Shown piece by piece: positions 1 to 16,306 of a stretch of 64,000 nt of DNA (positions are counted from its first letter, which is position 1; the number at the start of each line of letters is the position of its first letter). Location: contig NW_024881694.1 of assembly GCF_019059575.1 (NCBI RefSeq), forward strand, positions 682,001-746,000. The letters run 5' to 3'. Both the position numbers and the translations under genes were made by a program. The notes under the pieces were generated by a model. It worked only from the letters and a program-made list of their open reading frames with translations, ran no database searches and was not told the DNA's origin. This DNA is from Amphibalanus amphitrite (Eukaryota; Arthropoda; Thecostraca; Balanomorpha; Balanidae).

Positions 1-865
1 ACGGTTGGAGGGCTCCCTCGGGCGCCCTCCAACCACATTTGTAGGCTGTAGCTCTCTAAGCATAACGGTGGTCGCCTATGTAAGCCGCTGTCCTGTAAAT
101 AAGCGCCCTCTCACCCGAAGGCGCCCTCCTATAGGTCGCCACCCTGCTACACATTGCCGCCCTTCTGCTGATCGGCGTCCTCATAATTATTGGCGCTCTC
201 CTACCTATTGAGCCCTCATGTGAAATTTTGAAGGCCGCCTTTCTCCCTTTTGGCACCCTCTTGTTCAGTGCCGCCCTCCTACCTATTGGTTCCCTAGTCC
301 TTCCTGTTGAATGTTAATCGGGGCCCTTCTCCTATTGGCGCCCTCGTGTAGATCGCCGCCCTCCTAACCACTGGCACCCTCCTGTTGATCACCGCCCTCC
401 TATCCACTGGCACCTTCCTGTTGACCAGCGCCCTCCGCACAGACGCCCTCCTGTTCGTGTCATCCTCTTGAGCAAAGGCGCCCTCCTCACCATTGCCACC
501 CCCATTTTAATCGTCACCCTTCCGCTCATTGGCGACTTCCAGTTGATGACCGCCCTCCCACCTATTGGCGACCTCTTGTTGATCGCCACCCTCCTATTGG
601 TGCTCTCCTGTTCCTCGCCACCCTCTTACCTGGTGGCGCCCTCCTGTTGATTGTTGATCGGCGCCCTCCTACCTATTGGTGCCCTCCTGTTGATCGCTGC
701 CCTTCTATCCATTGGCGCCCTCCTGCTGCTCGCCAACTTCCTACCTATCGGTGCCCTACTGTCGAAACTCGGAATGTTGATCGGGGCTCTTCTACCTATT
801 AGTGCCCTCCTGTGGATCGCAGCCCTTCTACCTATTGGCAAGATCCGTTGATCGCTGCCCTCCTA
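1..865. repeat. Degenerate 36-bp minisatellite
   Basis: Units of the type ATTGGCGCCCTCCTGTTGAT plus a CGCCGCCCTCCTACC half repeat every 36 bp, with many substitutions. The window begins inside it. Because 36 is divisible by three, long open frames of alternating hydrophobic residues appear; they are not taken as genes. Related GGCGCCCTCC words recur near 1672-1710. Confidence 0.85.
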
Positions 866-898
866 TCATTTATTTACTCCTTTGGCATGTTTTTCAAC

Positions 899-1093
899 TT
901 AGTCGTTCTATTGCACATAGTTGATGTCTTGCCTGTGAAAACTGCCACAAATGAACGTGCATTCAGCACAATGAATGAAGTATCTATACCTACCAAAACT
1001 ATCTACGCTCTACGATGCATAAAACACGTCTTTGGTATTAACGGATTGATCCTACTTTACGTGCATCATGGCATCTATATGGATTACGATTAA
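899..1093 (+). pseudogene. hAT transposase C-terminal (hATC) remnant
   Basis: The frame reads LHIVDVLPVKTATNERAFST, then MNEV, KTIYALRCI and INGLILLYVHHGI. This is the hATC dimerisation pattern (LP...TA..ER.FS....I......L...L.L.YVH). No upstream transposase is recognisable, so it is a decayed fragment beside the minisatellite. Confidence 0.7.
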
Positions 1094-4954
<3,861 letters not shown>

Positions 4955-5010
4955 ACGAATGAATGAATGAATGAATGAATGAATGAATGAATGGATGAAT
5001 GAATGAATGG
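4955..5010. repeat. (GAAT)n microsatellite
   Basis: About 13 near-perfect GAAT units with one substitution, inside a wider GAA/GAAC-biased tract (4800-5010). Confidence 0.93.
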
Positions 5011-8000
5011 GTCACCATGAAGTTATTTATACAGGCATATCCATCAAAATTAAGTGCGGTCACATGTGCATTGACCACCAATACATAATTATCCCTTCAG
5101 CATAATATACCTAGGTAATTGGTCAGTGAACTAACAAGTTCTCCTACAAACAATGAAGGCACTTCAAACGCTTATTTCATCAGTCTTAGTTACTCTTTGC
5201 TGAAACTCGTGCGTCGTAGCTCGGTCTCCTAAAACCCCCCTCCCGACTATTTTCGGACCCGGAACCGCTCGCTGCCGGCCGAGTGGACGGCCCACGGGCA
5301 GACGTGTCCGGGTCGCCCACACTCCAGACACCTAAACGGGTCAACTGAGTGCCCAGACGTGGGTCGTACCCGCGGCGCAACCCTGGGTAGCCGACGCAGC
5401 AGTCCAGCACTAATGGAGTGCCGAGTCTTCATGAACAGATCACGGCCAATCGGCGGAGCGTATACATTCCTGGGATGCCGCCCCCTCCCGCGCGGCCGCT
5501 CGTATGACAGCAGACGGCGGTGACAGCGGCTCGGCGGCCGGGCCCGAGGCTGCAGTGAGCTGTTATGCCACTCCGCCGGCAGTGCCGCCCGATCGTGGCG
5601 GATCGCGACAGATTGTGACGGATTGTGACGGATTGTGACGGCCGGCAGAGGTCAGGGTAAACACCTGGTGAGCGGCGTGTGTGGGCGACCAGCGGCCTCC
5701 TGTCACCCAGTGTCACACTCCCGTCAGGGTGCCGTCGGACCCACTCGTGGGTCACGTGGGTTTAGAGTGGACCTCGAGAAACGGGGTGAGCAGCAGCGGG
5801 TGGAGGGGCGGGGGAGAGATCAGAGCCCAGCGCTCTGTGAGGTCGCTCGCCCACCTCGGCGCGCCTCGGACCGTGTTGTCAGCGCCCTTCGACCACCCAG
5901 AGGCGGGGGAGATTTACGGATGGAAGACGAGGAGATGTGCTGATTGGAGATGACTGAGAGGTGGTGAGGTGTCATCCAGGGCCGGGATCTTTAAATACCA
6001 CCCGGAAGGGTCGCGGTGGCGTGTCGCCTGGGTGGTTATGTCATAAGCAGAAGGGCAGGTGAACGGATTTGGTATGGGAGTCGTTGAGGCCATCGGAACT
6101 GTTTGACTATGAAAATATGTGTACGGGTCAACGCGTGGTCCTGGTTCGTTATATGCAGGCTCCATGGCAAAAATTATTGCCAGCGTAGCGTTAAGCAATC
6201 GAACCACTTGTGCGAGTAAATGTTTTCTGCTGTTTTAGCAAACAGATTCACAGACGCGCGACTAGCCTCGAATCTTTTTTCGTAAGCATCCATACATCAT
6301 TCGCATGCCTAAACTACATACTTCAACGGCTTCTCTTATCCCCATAAACTCTCATAGCCGCCGACCATCGTTCTGCTAAGTCCGCTGTACTTCCAGCACT
6401 CAGCAATCTACACAGACATCACTCGCTAATTACCTCCTCACCGGTCCTCTACGAGCGGCGCGCGGCGCGCGGCCGGCGGAGTTTTATCGGCGCACCTGGG
6501 GGTCAGTTCGTCACCGTGCGCCGTGACCGCCGCGCTGACTCTTCGCCGCGAACAATGGCGCATTTCGGCTGGGCCAGTGTCGCTCCGCTTGGCGCCGGAA
6601 CGCGCACAGACAATGGCGGAGGGTCCGGAGCGATCACGGCTCGGCACCGGCTCGGTGCTTCCCGTGACCGCGCTCAAGGTCCCGGCTCTCGGGGCGACTC
6701 AAAGGGGTGACGGGACGTCAACTGGAACGGCGAGAGCACGCCGACACATGGCCGCTGGGATCGTCTGGCGGAGAGAGGGGCAGCATGCACGATTGCGGGG
6801 AGGGCGTGTATGAGCCGGTATCCAAGAAGTTGGAAACGAGAGATGGCGTGTTCCGGGCGAGTGTGGACAATGGACATGTTTCCTCAGCTGATGGCAAATG
6901 CTTTGTGTAATTACGTATTTCAGCTGGATGTAACACAACATAAACACTAAACAACTTCAAAGCACACAAACATAACAATAAGCCATAACAATAAGACATT
7001 TGTTCACTGAAGTAAAACTTATTGAACATATAATAGTGCACCCAACCGTTGTGAAGCAAACGCCCCTCTTCATCATCAAAGTGCAATACAGGAATGAAAA
7101 GGCGACTGTCAGTTAACTAAGTTTATGCATAGCAGCAGCGAAGTTTTGTTTTCTTGTTTGTAGGCCTGTTGGGCCGAGACCAAATAAAATCTACAAACGT
7201 CATGCAACGGCAACATTTAACATTACTTAGAGCGGGAATAGTGCTGCGTACCTGGCATGGTCATACGCAGTACCCACCGACGTAGTATGTAAGTTATGCA
7301 ATAAATGACACAATAATTATATAATGCCCTACATCGCTAAACCAACGAAACGAAGCAATGAACCCACGCAAACTGCATGACCGCAGAATAAAGCCTCACC
7401 AGTTACAATCTATTCAATTTAAATAAATACCAGACATTCCGCGAATGGAAAAGCGACCCAATTTATTATATAGGGTACCAATGAATCGGCAAGCAATAAC
7501 CGCAATATACAGCACAACATCACACCTTTTCAGCAAGTCCCTGCAGTTGTTTGTTTACGGACCCAAAGCGACCGCAGTGAGCTTCATAAACGGCGTCCTC
7601 CAACAGAACTGCCTGCTTTAGAGTCGCCAATTGTCTCGGGCGCAGCCGCAGCCACAGACGCAGTTCTGGTTAGTTAGCCTGCTCGACCACCGCAAAATGG
7701 GACGTTTTCACGGCTTTTTGCGGGCGCACGATGCGTTAATTGCGTCGTCTTGTTTCAGTCGGAACGAGGGAGAGACAGAGGGGGTGAGCGGCCGTTTTTG
7801 TTAGGGCATCTCTCCAGACCGTGCGCGTAGAGCAGACACAGATGAACACTGGCTTTCAGCGGCACTGGAGCCTTTCATCGACGCGCCGGAGGAACACTGG
7901 AGAAAACTCCTGACTCACGACTGGCCGTATCATGCAGTGAGAGGTGCTCGGGCCGCCCGCCCGCTCGAACAGAGCTGATCAGGGCGAGGAGAGCTGGAGA

Positions 8001-11000
8001 TAACATCGCGGCTAGCCCATCATCCAGGCGAGGTGTCCGACTTCAGCTGTCCGCAGTGGAAACGGGAATGACTAACGGCTGGATCCAACAGCTGTATATG
8101 ATAGAACACGAGGTAACCTGGCGCACGGCTGGTCCCAACAGCTGAACACAGCGACCCTGACCCTAACACTAAAAGCTGGATCTGTCGCATCTCTAAAGCG
8201 CATCCGGTATGACAAATATGTCCACCACCGTTCCACAACAATCCATCTGAGCTACGACTGGTTAAAAACGCCGATCACATACCACCCGCTCTACCAGCTG
8301 GCTTTATAAAACAGGCGTCCACTCGGGCCGGCCAGCGCATCTGCCCGCGGCAGCTGGTCCCGTTCACTCGGACAGGCGCGGCGGCGGCGGCGCCTCTCTG
8401 CACGCCGGTCATCAGTCACGCATTGCTACTACTCAGCCGGCCAACGCTGCGCACGCGGCGGTCTTTGAGTTCGGCACTTCATCCCGAGAAGGACCTCTGA
8501 GTACCGCCTACCACCATTGAGCATTGAACCGCTACATTGAACAGCGGCAAGAAGCCAGCCGGCGCCGATACTCGAGAGGGGCGCACCGCTGCACAGTTGC
8601 GTGGATGTCAGCGGGCGGCATTACCTTCATCAATCCCTGTCGGGGGGCGCCGCGCTCAGCTGGCGGCGCAGGCGCACGGATTGTGGAGTGCTGAGCGGTT
8701 CGTCGGTCGGCACACACCTGCTGCTGACAGGGAGGGGAGGGGACTCGCCTCCCGCACTGATATACCTGCGGTGATAGGCCGCCCAGCTGCGGCCGGAATC
8801 TGACGCGACGCGAACGGAGGGGAGGGAAGGAGGGTGCTGATAACCCGACCGCAGCTAAACGGCGTCGGCACGAAATCGGCGGCCGAAAAAAAGATTCAGG
8901 GGGTGGTGTCATTAATTAGAATCGATTGAATGGTTCCTGTTTAGAGTTCTTTGTTTTTCAAAATGCATAGATAGAAATATGTGTCGCAAAGTAGGTAACT
9001 GTAGACATCTGTGGGATAAGATGACGAGGTCACTAGCAGTCCTCAGCTCTTTGGAATAGTCAGATTAACGCAGCGGCGTCGAATATTAAGCCGAGTTGAG
9101 CTTGGTTTTGTGGCTGATATTTTCAGAAGCCCATGTTTCTTTGTATATTTGGGTTCGATAAAAAACGGCTCTGATTCGATTATACACCTCTGTGGACCAG
9201 AGATCTCGGTTTACAACGATCTAATCTCGGATATACTCTGTAATAGACCGATTTGTGGATACTGGTCGACTTTTAGCACTGATGCCGATCAGTTTATTCC
9301 AAATCGATCTTTCTTCCTCTCCTCTCATCTGTTTTTGGCACGGCTCATTCATCCTCAATGTTGATTTCATATCAGACCACCCCGACTTAGGCTGACTTAG
9401 TTACTTACACCAAAGCATGGAACATCCATTGTCGATAGCGTGGCAAGGGCAGATACATGGGGACAACGGGTGCTGCGAGGACGGCGAGGGCAGCGGCGCG
9501 GGCGTCGAGGGGAGGGGGCACTTGGTAAGTACAGCGTGGGCGAGGGGTGGGGATACAGCGGGGGCGCGGGCGTCCAGGGGGCGACTGGGGCAGTCGCGGC
9601 GGAATGTGTCACCAATTAGCGAGCTCCCCGCCGCTGAGGCCGCCCGGTATGCGGTCGTAGGTGACGTTCTGTTAGCGGCAGACGCCGTCCAGCCGCCGGG
9701 GTAAGTATCACTGGAGCGGCCATCGCCAGCGGTATACTGCCCGGGGGCACACAGAGCCGGACGCGGCGCGGCCTGCAGAAGGGCTGAGCGGCGTAGCCGG
9801 TCTCAGTACTAATGACTGCGGAAAGATGGACGGATTCGCGGAGGAAGGGATCCGAGCGTGATTTTTATGCACGGCTGAGCCGGTACGGAGGGAGCCGGAG
9901 GGGTCGCTGGCAGGATTTTCTGCTCCAGCTGCGTCTTTGTGGACGGAATGTAGGTGGATCGGGCTGCACCTGCTCGGCACATCATGTCCTTCCTGTCTGC
10001 ACGCTGCACTGCAAGATAAAAAGACAAAGACTGCCGCTCGCTGACCACTTTTTCAGGAAGTTGTAAATCAGCGCTTGCCGGCTTAGACGCGATTCAAATC
10101 AGAAGCGTTCATCAACAGTTCATCATTCCATGCCGTTTACACGATGCGCTATTCATACAACATGACTCTTTCATTTCGGCAACATGGAAGTCCCTGCCAA
10201 TAATTCACCGTGCCCGCGGACCGGCGCCGGCAGCGCGGCTCCGGTACGATGACGCCGTCATCACCGCCCCGGCGTGCGCCAATACCGGCGCCCCCAATCA
10301 CCAGACGACAATGGAGCAGCGCTGGAGCGTGCGGCCAGCCCCGCCCGTGGGCCGCGCGCCGCCCGGGCCGGACACGTGCCGGCGGCAGTCGGGACCGCCG
10401 GGTCGGCCATACCAGCCGCCGGCCATTGTCCCCCCCCCCATCCAGTAACGCCCCCCCCCCCCCTCCAGGGGTGACGGAGCGTCACCGGACGCCGGAAGCG
10501 CGCGGCGTCGAGCGCCAATGGCGCCGCGCCGCGGCCAATTATGGTGCAATTAGAGAGGGCTGTTTGTCGGTGCGGCTGAACGGTGGCGAGCGGCGGCTCG
10601 CGGCGTTCGCGGCGCCCCGCCCGCGCCACTCAAAGCGGCGCAGTTAGATGCGCTAGCGTCACATTGGTAATGTGACGGACGTGACGCCACCGCCCAGCGC
10701 GCCAGAGGGCGGGGAGGAGGCTCCGAGTCGCAAACTTTCTACGACGGGGGCGTGCATGAACTGGCTCAGCGAGTGTTGCTGCCCGCCCACTGCCCGTAAA
10801 CGGTTCATAAATTTGAATAGCAGTTCATCGTTGCTTGAGTGGATGACCGCAAATCAATTATTCCTTGGCCTAAGCTTACTGCAGTTGCTAGGTGGGAGAG
10901 CTTCATCGCATCGTTTCATATATCATTCGCTCATCTACAGCTTACGTGCATGGATACTTGTGCCTATTTCGGTCTTTCGTTTGTCTTTACACAACTCGAA

Positions 11001-11258
11001 CGATTATAGCCCTGTGACAACGGCTCTGCCCCACGCAGGCTTACAACGGGATTTGTCAGAACAAATAAACCACAAATTGATGGCACCTCCACCCATATCG
11101 CTAATTGACCGGCTCTTTCTATTTATACGATACTGCCACAGTTCCAAGTTGATGAGTTGTTAACCTTTAGTGGCTCAGGATCAGGCTGCCGCCTGGCTGA
11201 GCTAACGTCAAAATCGTGTTGCCTAGGCGCTTATTAGGCCAAATCATTAAGCCAGTGG
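5011..11258. other. Intergenic, GC-rich unique region
   Basis: No gene is supported. Open frames at 8532-8912, 9417-9704 and 10210-10647 occur in all frames and reflect GC content. A 10-bp tandem GATTGTGACG repeat lies at 5611-5641. Confidence 0.45.
8304..8310 (+). promoter_or_regulatory. Possible TATA box in a GC-rich island
   Basis: TATAAAA is followed about 30 bp later by CCAGCGCATC and then a GC-rich leader-like sequence. No coding exon could be attached, so this is weak. Confidence 0.2.
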
Positions 11259-12437
11259 TAGGGGAGAGTGGGGAAAGATGCCCAGGGGTTTACTATGTCA
11301 TATATTATTCGAAAATGACGATCGGAAAGCAAAAACTTGGAGTTTCAACGGAAGCCGACATCATTTTTCTCCAAAAATATCACACTTCCGTGCCTGAAAT
11401 ATGATAACTTGTTTTGCTATTAAGCAATTTCCTGAAGAAGTGAAAGGGGGCATCTTACCCCACAGGGTGGGAAAGACGCCCCCTGGCGTTGGGGAAGATG
11501 CCCCCTGCACTATAAGTGGCATAAATGGGCACGTGAATCGCCTGAACGAATCAGTAGTCCCTTCGAGACTGCAGTAGACACCATACGTCATCGTAAGGGC
11601 CCTCAAAAGTAGTCGTAAGGGGCTTCAGAGGTCATCGTTAGGGCCATCATAGTCAAGTGCGGCCAAACCAGCCTCCGTGGTGGCGTTCGGAGACCACTGT
11701 GGGGCCCTTATAGGTCTTCATGATGCTTGAGGGCCCTCGAGCCCATCGTAGGGACATCAGATGTCAGCGCGGCCCGTGGAGCCAACGTGGGAGCCCTCAA
11801 AGGATGTCGTGAGGGGCCCTGGAGCCAATAATGGGGCCCACAGAGGCCGTCGTGAGGGCTCTCAGAGTCAGATGCCGCCCAAAAAGTCGCTGTGTGTGCC
11901 GGGAGACCGGCATGGGGAGCATTCGACCGTACTGGACTGTCAATAGTCCCAGATCGGCTTTTGTCTCTCATCACAAGTATGCAATAAATGATTTGACGGG
12001 CTGCTTGAAGGATAGCCTACGGATTTAGGGGGCGTCTTTCCCCATCAGGACAGGGGGCATCTTACCCCAAGGTACCAAAGCAACATTAAATCAGTACAAT
12101 TTGTTAGCCATAAAACTACACCCTGAAACAAACTGTTCGGGACACAGTACACGCATGTTAATGTATCACGACTATAGCAAGGGACTCAAAAATTATCTAC
12201 CTTCTTTGATATTTACAATGTTTTGACACCAAAATATTTTTTGAAAGCAGCAAATAAAAAACATGCTATCACCAGCCAGCCGTTGCCCAACTGAGCTTCG
12301 CAAATTTTTGTGCAGTTAACAAGGCAGGCTTCCGCTTTACGCTAAGAACATTAATTTCCAGGTTCGATTCTTTGTTTCGCCGCTAGAGGGGGTGGGGCGT
12401 CTTTCCCACCCTGGGCATCTTACCCCACTCTCCCCTA
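11259..12437. mobile_element. TIR DNA transposon or MITE (TA-flanked), non-coding
   Basis: The left end GGGGAGAGTGGGGAAAGATG and the right end are inverted repeats of 23 bp with one mismatch. Both are bordered by TA, which suggests a TA target duplication. Internal copies of the GGGGCATCTTACCCC / GGGAAAGACGCCCCC motif occur near 11448-11508 and 12030-12076. No transposase frame is present. The inner 11590-11900 part is a degenerate GGGCCCT-rich repeat. Confidence 0.75.
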
Positions 12438-12603
12438 ATGTCGATGCTCAATAAAATAAAGATTTGATTTTGCAATGATATTGGCAGAAAAAAAATCAGA
12501 GAATGCGTACAAGATGAGCAAAACTAACATAAATCACATGATCTGAAAGGCGCTTCAGAGTTCTGCACATTTGCACTGTCCCAAGGCCTCGTCTAACATG
12601 TTA

Positions 12604-12653
12604 ACTGGGGGGGCCAAATCCCCGCAGTCATCGACCTGGCCCCCCCAGTCAGG
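12604..12653. repeat. Short G/C hairpin
   Basis: ACTGGGGGGGCC and its complement GGCCCCCCCAGT face each other over about 26 bp. A third ACTGGGGGGGCC follows at 12666. It is probably a transposon-end remnant. Confidence 0.55.
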
Positions 12654-12902
12654 GCAAAAAGTCACTACTGGGGGGGCCGGCAATAACTAGCCAAGAGGGA
12701 AACGAATTTTTATTTCGAGGCGTCAGTGCACATAAAAACAAATGCGTAAACGAAACGATGCAATGTGAGCACATTGAAATACCCCATTACGTAGGGCCGT
12801 TATGTGTTTATTTTGTTTACCTGAACCATTTTTTCGCTCAGCAATACGTTACATTTCGTCTTTTCAGGCGCCCAACTCCGTGTCCCGGATATTCTTTTTT
12901 CA

Positions 12903-13399
12903 TTAAAGGGACCCTCCCACCTTCAAAAAAGTTTATGAATTGGCATGAAAGTGATGTCGCTCGGTGCAGAAAGAGCGAAAACGAATATATACCACATTTC
13001 ACCGAAAAATATTCACCGGTTTTCAAGATATTTGATTTTTACTTTTGTTTACTTTTTGGGATCTCCGCTGTTCCTAGCGACTTTATTTGCAAGCAATAGT
13101 TTGGCAGCTGAAAGTGCGGCACTTGTTGCGCGCAAAGCAGCATATACCACCGCGTGCTACAAAACGTTTTAGTCAAACATTTAAAAATCGTTAGATATCT
13201 GCGCTGACGTCACACATTCAGAGGGGTATTCCTATGCATTAGCCCCTCTGAATCAAAATGCTGCAATTTTGAAATTCAATATTTCCGATTTAAGGCATTT
13301 CTCGATGTTGTGAGTGCCGAAACCGGTGATTGTGAGCCAGGGACCCCATTTTGGCTATCTCAATTCAAATCTAATGTTAAGGTGAGAGGGTCCCTTTAA
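12903..13399. mobile_element. TTAA-flanked MITE, copy A
   Basis: The ends AGGGACCCTCCCACCTT and AAGGTGAGAGGGTCCCT are inverted repeats, flanked by TTAA on both sides. An internal hairpin (ATTCAGAGGGG...CCCCTCTGAAT) lies near 13216-13252. There is no coding capacity. Confidence 0.9.
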
Positions 13400-14448
13400 T
13401 TTAGTCTGAACCTTTTGAATAGAAGGATTCACAAGTACAGAGCCCCCGCTAAGCAGAGCTTTGCGTTGGCCCTGCCCTCTACCCTCCGATCGCGCAATTC
13501 GTGATCTATTGGCAGAATTTAGAGCCCAAAGTTTAACGTATGCACATAGCCGCGCACGGCCGGTCCCCTCACTGACTTCGAATGGCTACGGCCTGCCACC
13601 AACCGTAACCATACTCGCCAGGAGGCTCATAAAGATTGAGCGGTGTCGCGCTTCGAACCCGGACTGTTATAACCGGGACGCGTGCCCTCACCACGCGGAG
13701 TCCAAGGCTCTACCGGCAAAAATTTCTCCTTTAGGTATCAATCTGTTGTTTCTGTCCTCGGGGCGTCAATCTCTTGCTTTTGCCTATCGTCGACCTCGCT
13801 ATGCGGCGTCCAACTTCTGGCTGGACGGTCACCGGTGTGCGGCTAGAGTAGCTCCTAATCGTAATGAAGCAGGCTCCCGTTTTGGGTGGTCGTACGTAGG
13901 CGCAGATGCCAGATTGGTGGTCTGTCTGTGGGGACGGGAACTCTGACAGCTGGATTATCTAAAAAAAAGTCGGCATGGAGTCCTGGAGGGCAAATGCCCG
14001 CCACTTAGGGTCCCAACGGGCCTCAAAGCACTACTATCTTCATTTTTGTTTAGTTTAGGTATAGCCTCTGTCGAAGATCCACGGCGATTACGGAGAATCC
14101 ACCTGAGAAGCCATCAGTCTCCAAGTTGATACACAGGCATTACACTGGTCTGAGAGGGCCCTAGTGGGAAAATACGGTCTCCACTAAGATTGACCCTTAA
14201 AGCCTGGTATGGATCATATAAAACCGGTGTGGGATACCATAGAGGCCGACGTAGGTCCAGAAGCTGGCATTAGCCCTCAGAGATCGGCATCGAGTGCTCA
14301 GAGGGGCCCATCAGAAACCGATGTGGTTCGCAAAAAAAAAATAAAAATATATGCGTGTGGGGCGGGCCCTCGACATAAGGCTCGGCATGCAAATTCTTTA
14401 GACAAGGCACTGCCACTCAAACACACGCTCAACAACGAGAAGTGTGAT
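13400..14448. other. Intergenic, no gene recognised
   Basis: It includes the tRNA-like segment below. The 13461-13946 open frame has no recognisable domain. Confidence 0.4.
13641..13715 (-). repeat. tRNA-like sequence, possible SINE head
   Basis: Read on the minus strand, GTGGTGAGGGCACGCG (box A-like) is followed by GGTTATAAC and GGGTTCGAAG (box B-like) with tRNA spacing. The acceptor stem does not close, so it is a tRNA-derived repeat or pseudogene and not a tRNA. Confidence 0.4.
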
Positions 14449-14456
14449 TTGATTAT

Positions 14457-15289
14457 CAGGGATGCGGAGCCGGAGTCGGAGCCGGAGCCGCCGGAGCCGG
14501 CATATTTTGCCCGGAGCCGGAGCCGGAGCCGTGAAACAATATAGCCCGGAGCCGGAGCCGGAGCCGCAGCCGCCAAAAAAGGGGGCGACTCCGACTCCTT
14601 TTTATTTTTTGAAGAGGAAAAAAAATAATTGACCTAGTTCGTTTTGACAGTACAAGGCAGTAAAACATATGGTACTTACGTCATGGGCCATCAAGTGAAT
14701 GAAAAAAGCCGAATATCCCCAGTATCCCACAGTACGCAATCAACTTCCTGTCTGCTCCTCCCCTCCCCCCCCCCCACGTCTACTGCATCCCCAGAACATG
14801 AGGACCGGTCATCAGGTGACGGCCATTGTTTTCAAGCCAGTGCAGTGGACTGCAACTCCCAGCACCGTCTCTTTCCACCCCCCACCCCCACCCCCCAATG
14901 CAGCCGAGACGGCCGTCAGCTTACGATGGTTCAGTAAACTCCGATTCGCGGCGACTGCGTTTCCAATGCCATCGCTTCCTAGTCCTTTGTTCTGCCAGTT
15001 CTCTCCGAGGTGCGTTTGCGCGGGGACGCGGTGAGCCGGTCATGGCAAAGAGTAACGCGTATAACCAATCCAATTTTTCTTCCACCCGTATTTAATTGAT
15101 TGCATAGGGGATGTACTGAGTCGGAGCCGGAGCCGCCGGAGCCGGACCATTTTACTCGGAGCCGGAGCCGCAGCCGGAGCCGCCATAACATTTCACCCGG
15201 AGCCGGAGCCGGAGCCGGAGCCGATTTTTTTCTCCGGAGCCGGAGCCGGAGCCGGAGCCGTCTGAAATTTCCACGGCTCCGCATCCCTG
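14457..15289. mobile_element. hAT-type non-autonomous element with GGAGCC arms
   Basis: The ends CAGGGATGCGGAGCC and GGCTCCGCATCCCTG are perfect 15-bp inverted repeats. The 8-bp flanks TTGATTAT (14449-14456) and GTGATTAT (15290-15297) match at 7 of 8. CAGGG ends and 8-bp duplications are hAT hallmarks. The subterminal arms are (GGAGCC)n arrays at both ends, and the centre (about 14580-15115) is unrelated unique sequence. Confidence 0.85.
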
Positions 15290-15297
15290 GTGATTAT

Positions 15298-16306
15298 TAT
15301 TGTCTGATGGGGCAATGTGAGGAGGCTATAAACTAATATACAAGCATGAGTCGGATGGCCTACTACTTTTTTTGTTTAAAAAAAATATTCATGGTGTCAG
15401 GGCTGTGATGAAAAATAAGTGGTCTAAATCCGTTGAGAAAACAGGATTTGGGGGTACCCTAGGTTTGGCTCCTTCAGTCTCTGGCCCCCCCCCCAGTGAA
15501 AATTCCTTAGACGAGGCCCTGCACTGTCCACCGACACGCCACGTATGTATGTAAGTACAGTAGGTCTACTAAAAAAGTCCCCCGCTCCAGAGGCGGCCGG
15601 CCGGCCGAACCCCCGGATTCCAGCCCCGACTCTATTGCGCAGGCCGCGGCAGCGACACAGGTCAGGTCGCGGCGCCCGGCGAGTGGGTCAGTTGGCGGCG
15701 GCCGGCCGTGGAGTGAGGACGCCGTGTGTGGGGCGCAGAGATGCCGCAGTGCAGAGGAGGGGGAAGATAGCGACTCTGCACTATGCCGGAAATGATGCCT
15801 TTGTGATCTAAATTAAACACCTGCAGACGCAGTGCATATCCTCCCTCGCCCCATTCCTATTTTATCATAATCCTTCAATAATCCGTAATGAGTAATGACC
15901 ATTCAACGCAAGCAAACAAAACAACCCGTTTAGCGGCGACATCATCTCGGATAAAAAGCGACAGTGATAATTAAAATAGAGTTAGCGCGAGGGCAAATCG
16001 AGGGGTATATATGTATCACATACCGAGTATTTTATTCCCATCTAGCAAATCAAGATTGGAGATCTTGTCCAACAAGTCAGCGGCCGTTCTAGACACAGAT
16101 AAATGCTTTGTTTTCGGTCGCATCATTATCTGCAATAATTCGAAGCGAGGTTTAACCCTCGCCTGCCGAGAAGAAGGGGCGAATGCCGCCACCATGTATT
16201 TTTTGCGGTTGCTCAAAGCACACTGATGATAGAAGGCTGACATTTCATACGCCTTGCATTTAATTCAAGCCGGATCATTTGACATCAACCACGTTTTCAT
16301 GGCGTC
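15298..16306. other. Intergenic, no gene recognised
   Basis: A GC-rich patch (15590-15730) and AT-rich DNA. AACCCTCGCCTGCCGAG near 16154 resembles the end of the TIR family at 24430-25005. Confidence 0.4.

Noticed and set aside
10210-10647. 145-aa Arg/Pro-rich open frame and similar frames at 8532-8912
   Set aside because: Open in several frames on both strands because of GC content; no domain or splice context.
13641-13715. A second tRNA gene
   Set aside because: Box A and box B-like words are present but the acceptor stem does not pair.
14209-15336. Pro/Glu and Arg-rich frames over the GGAGCC arrays
   Set aside because: Translations of the simple-repeat arms of a hAT-type element.
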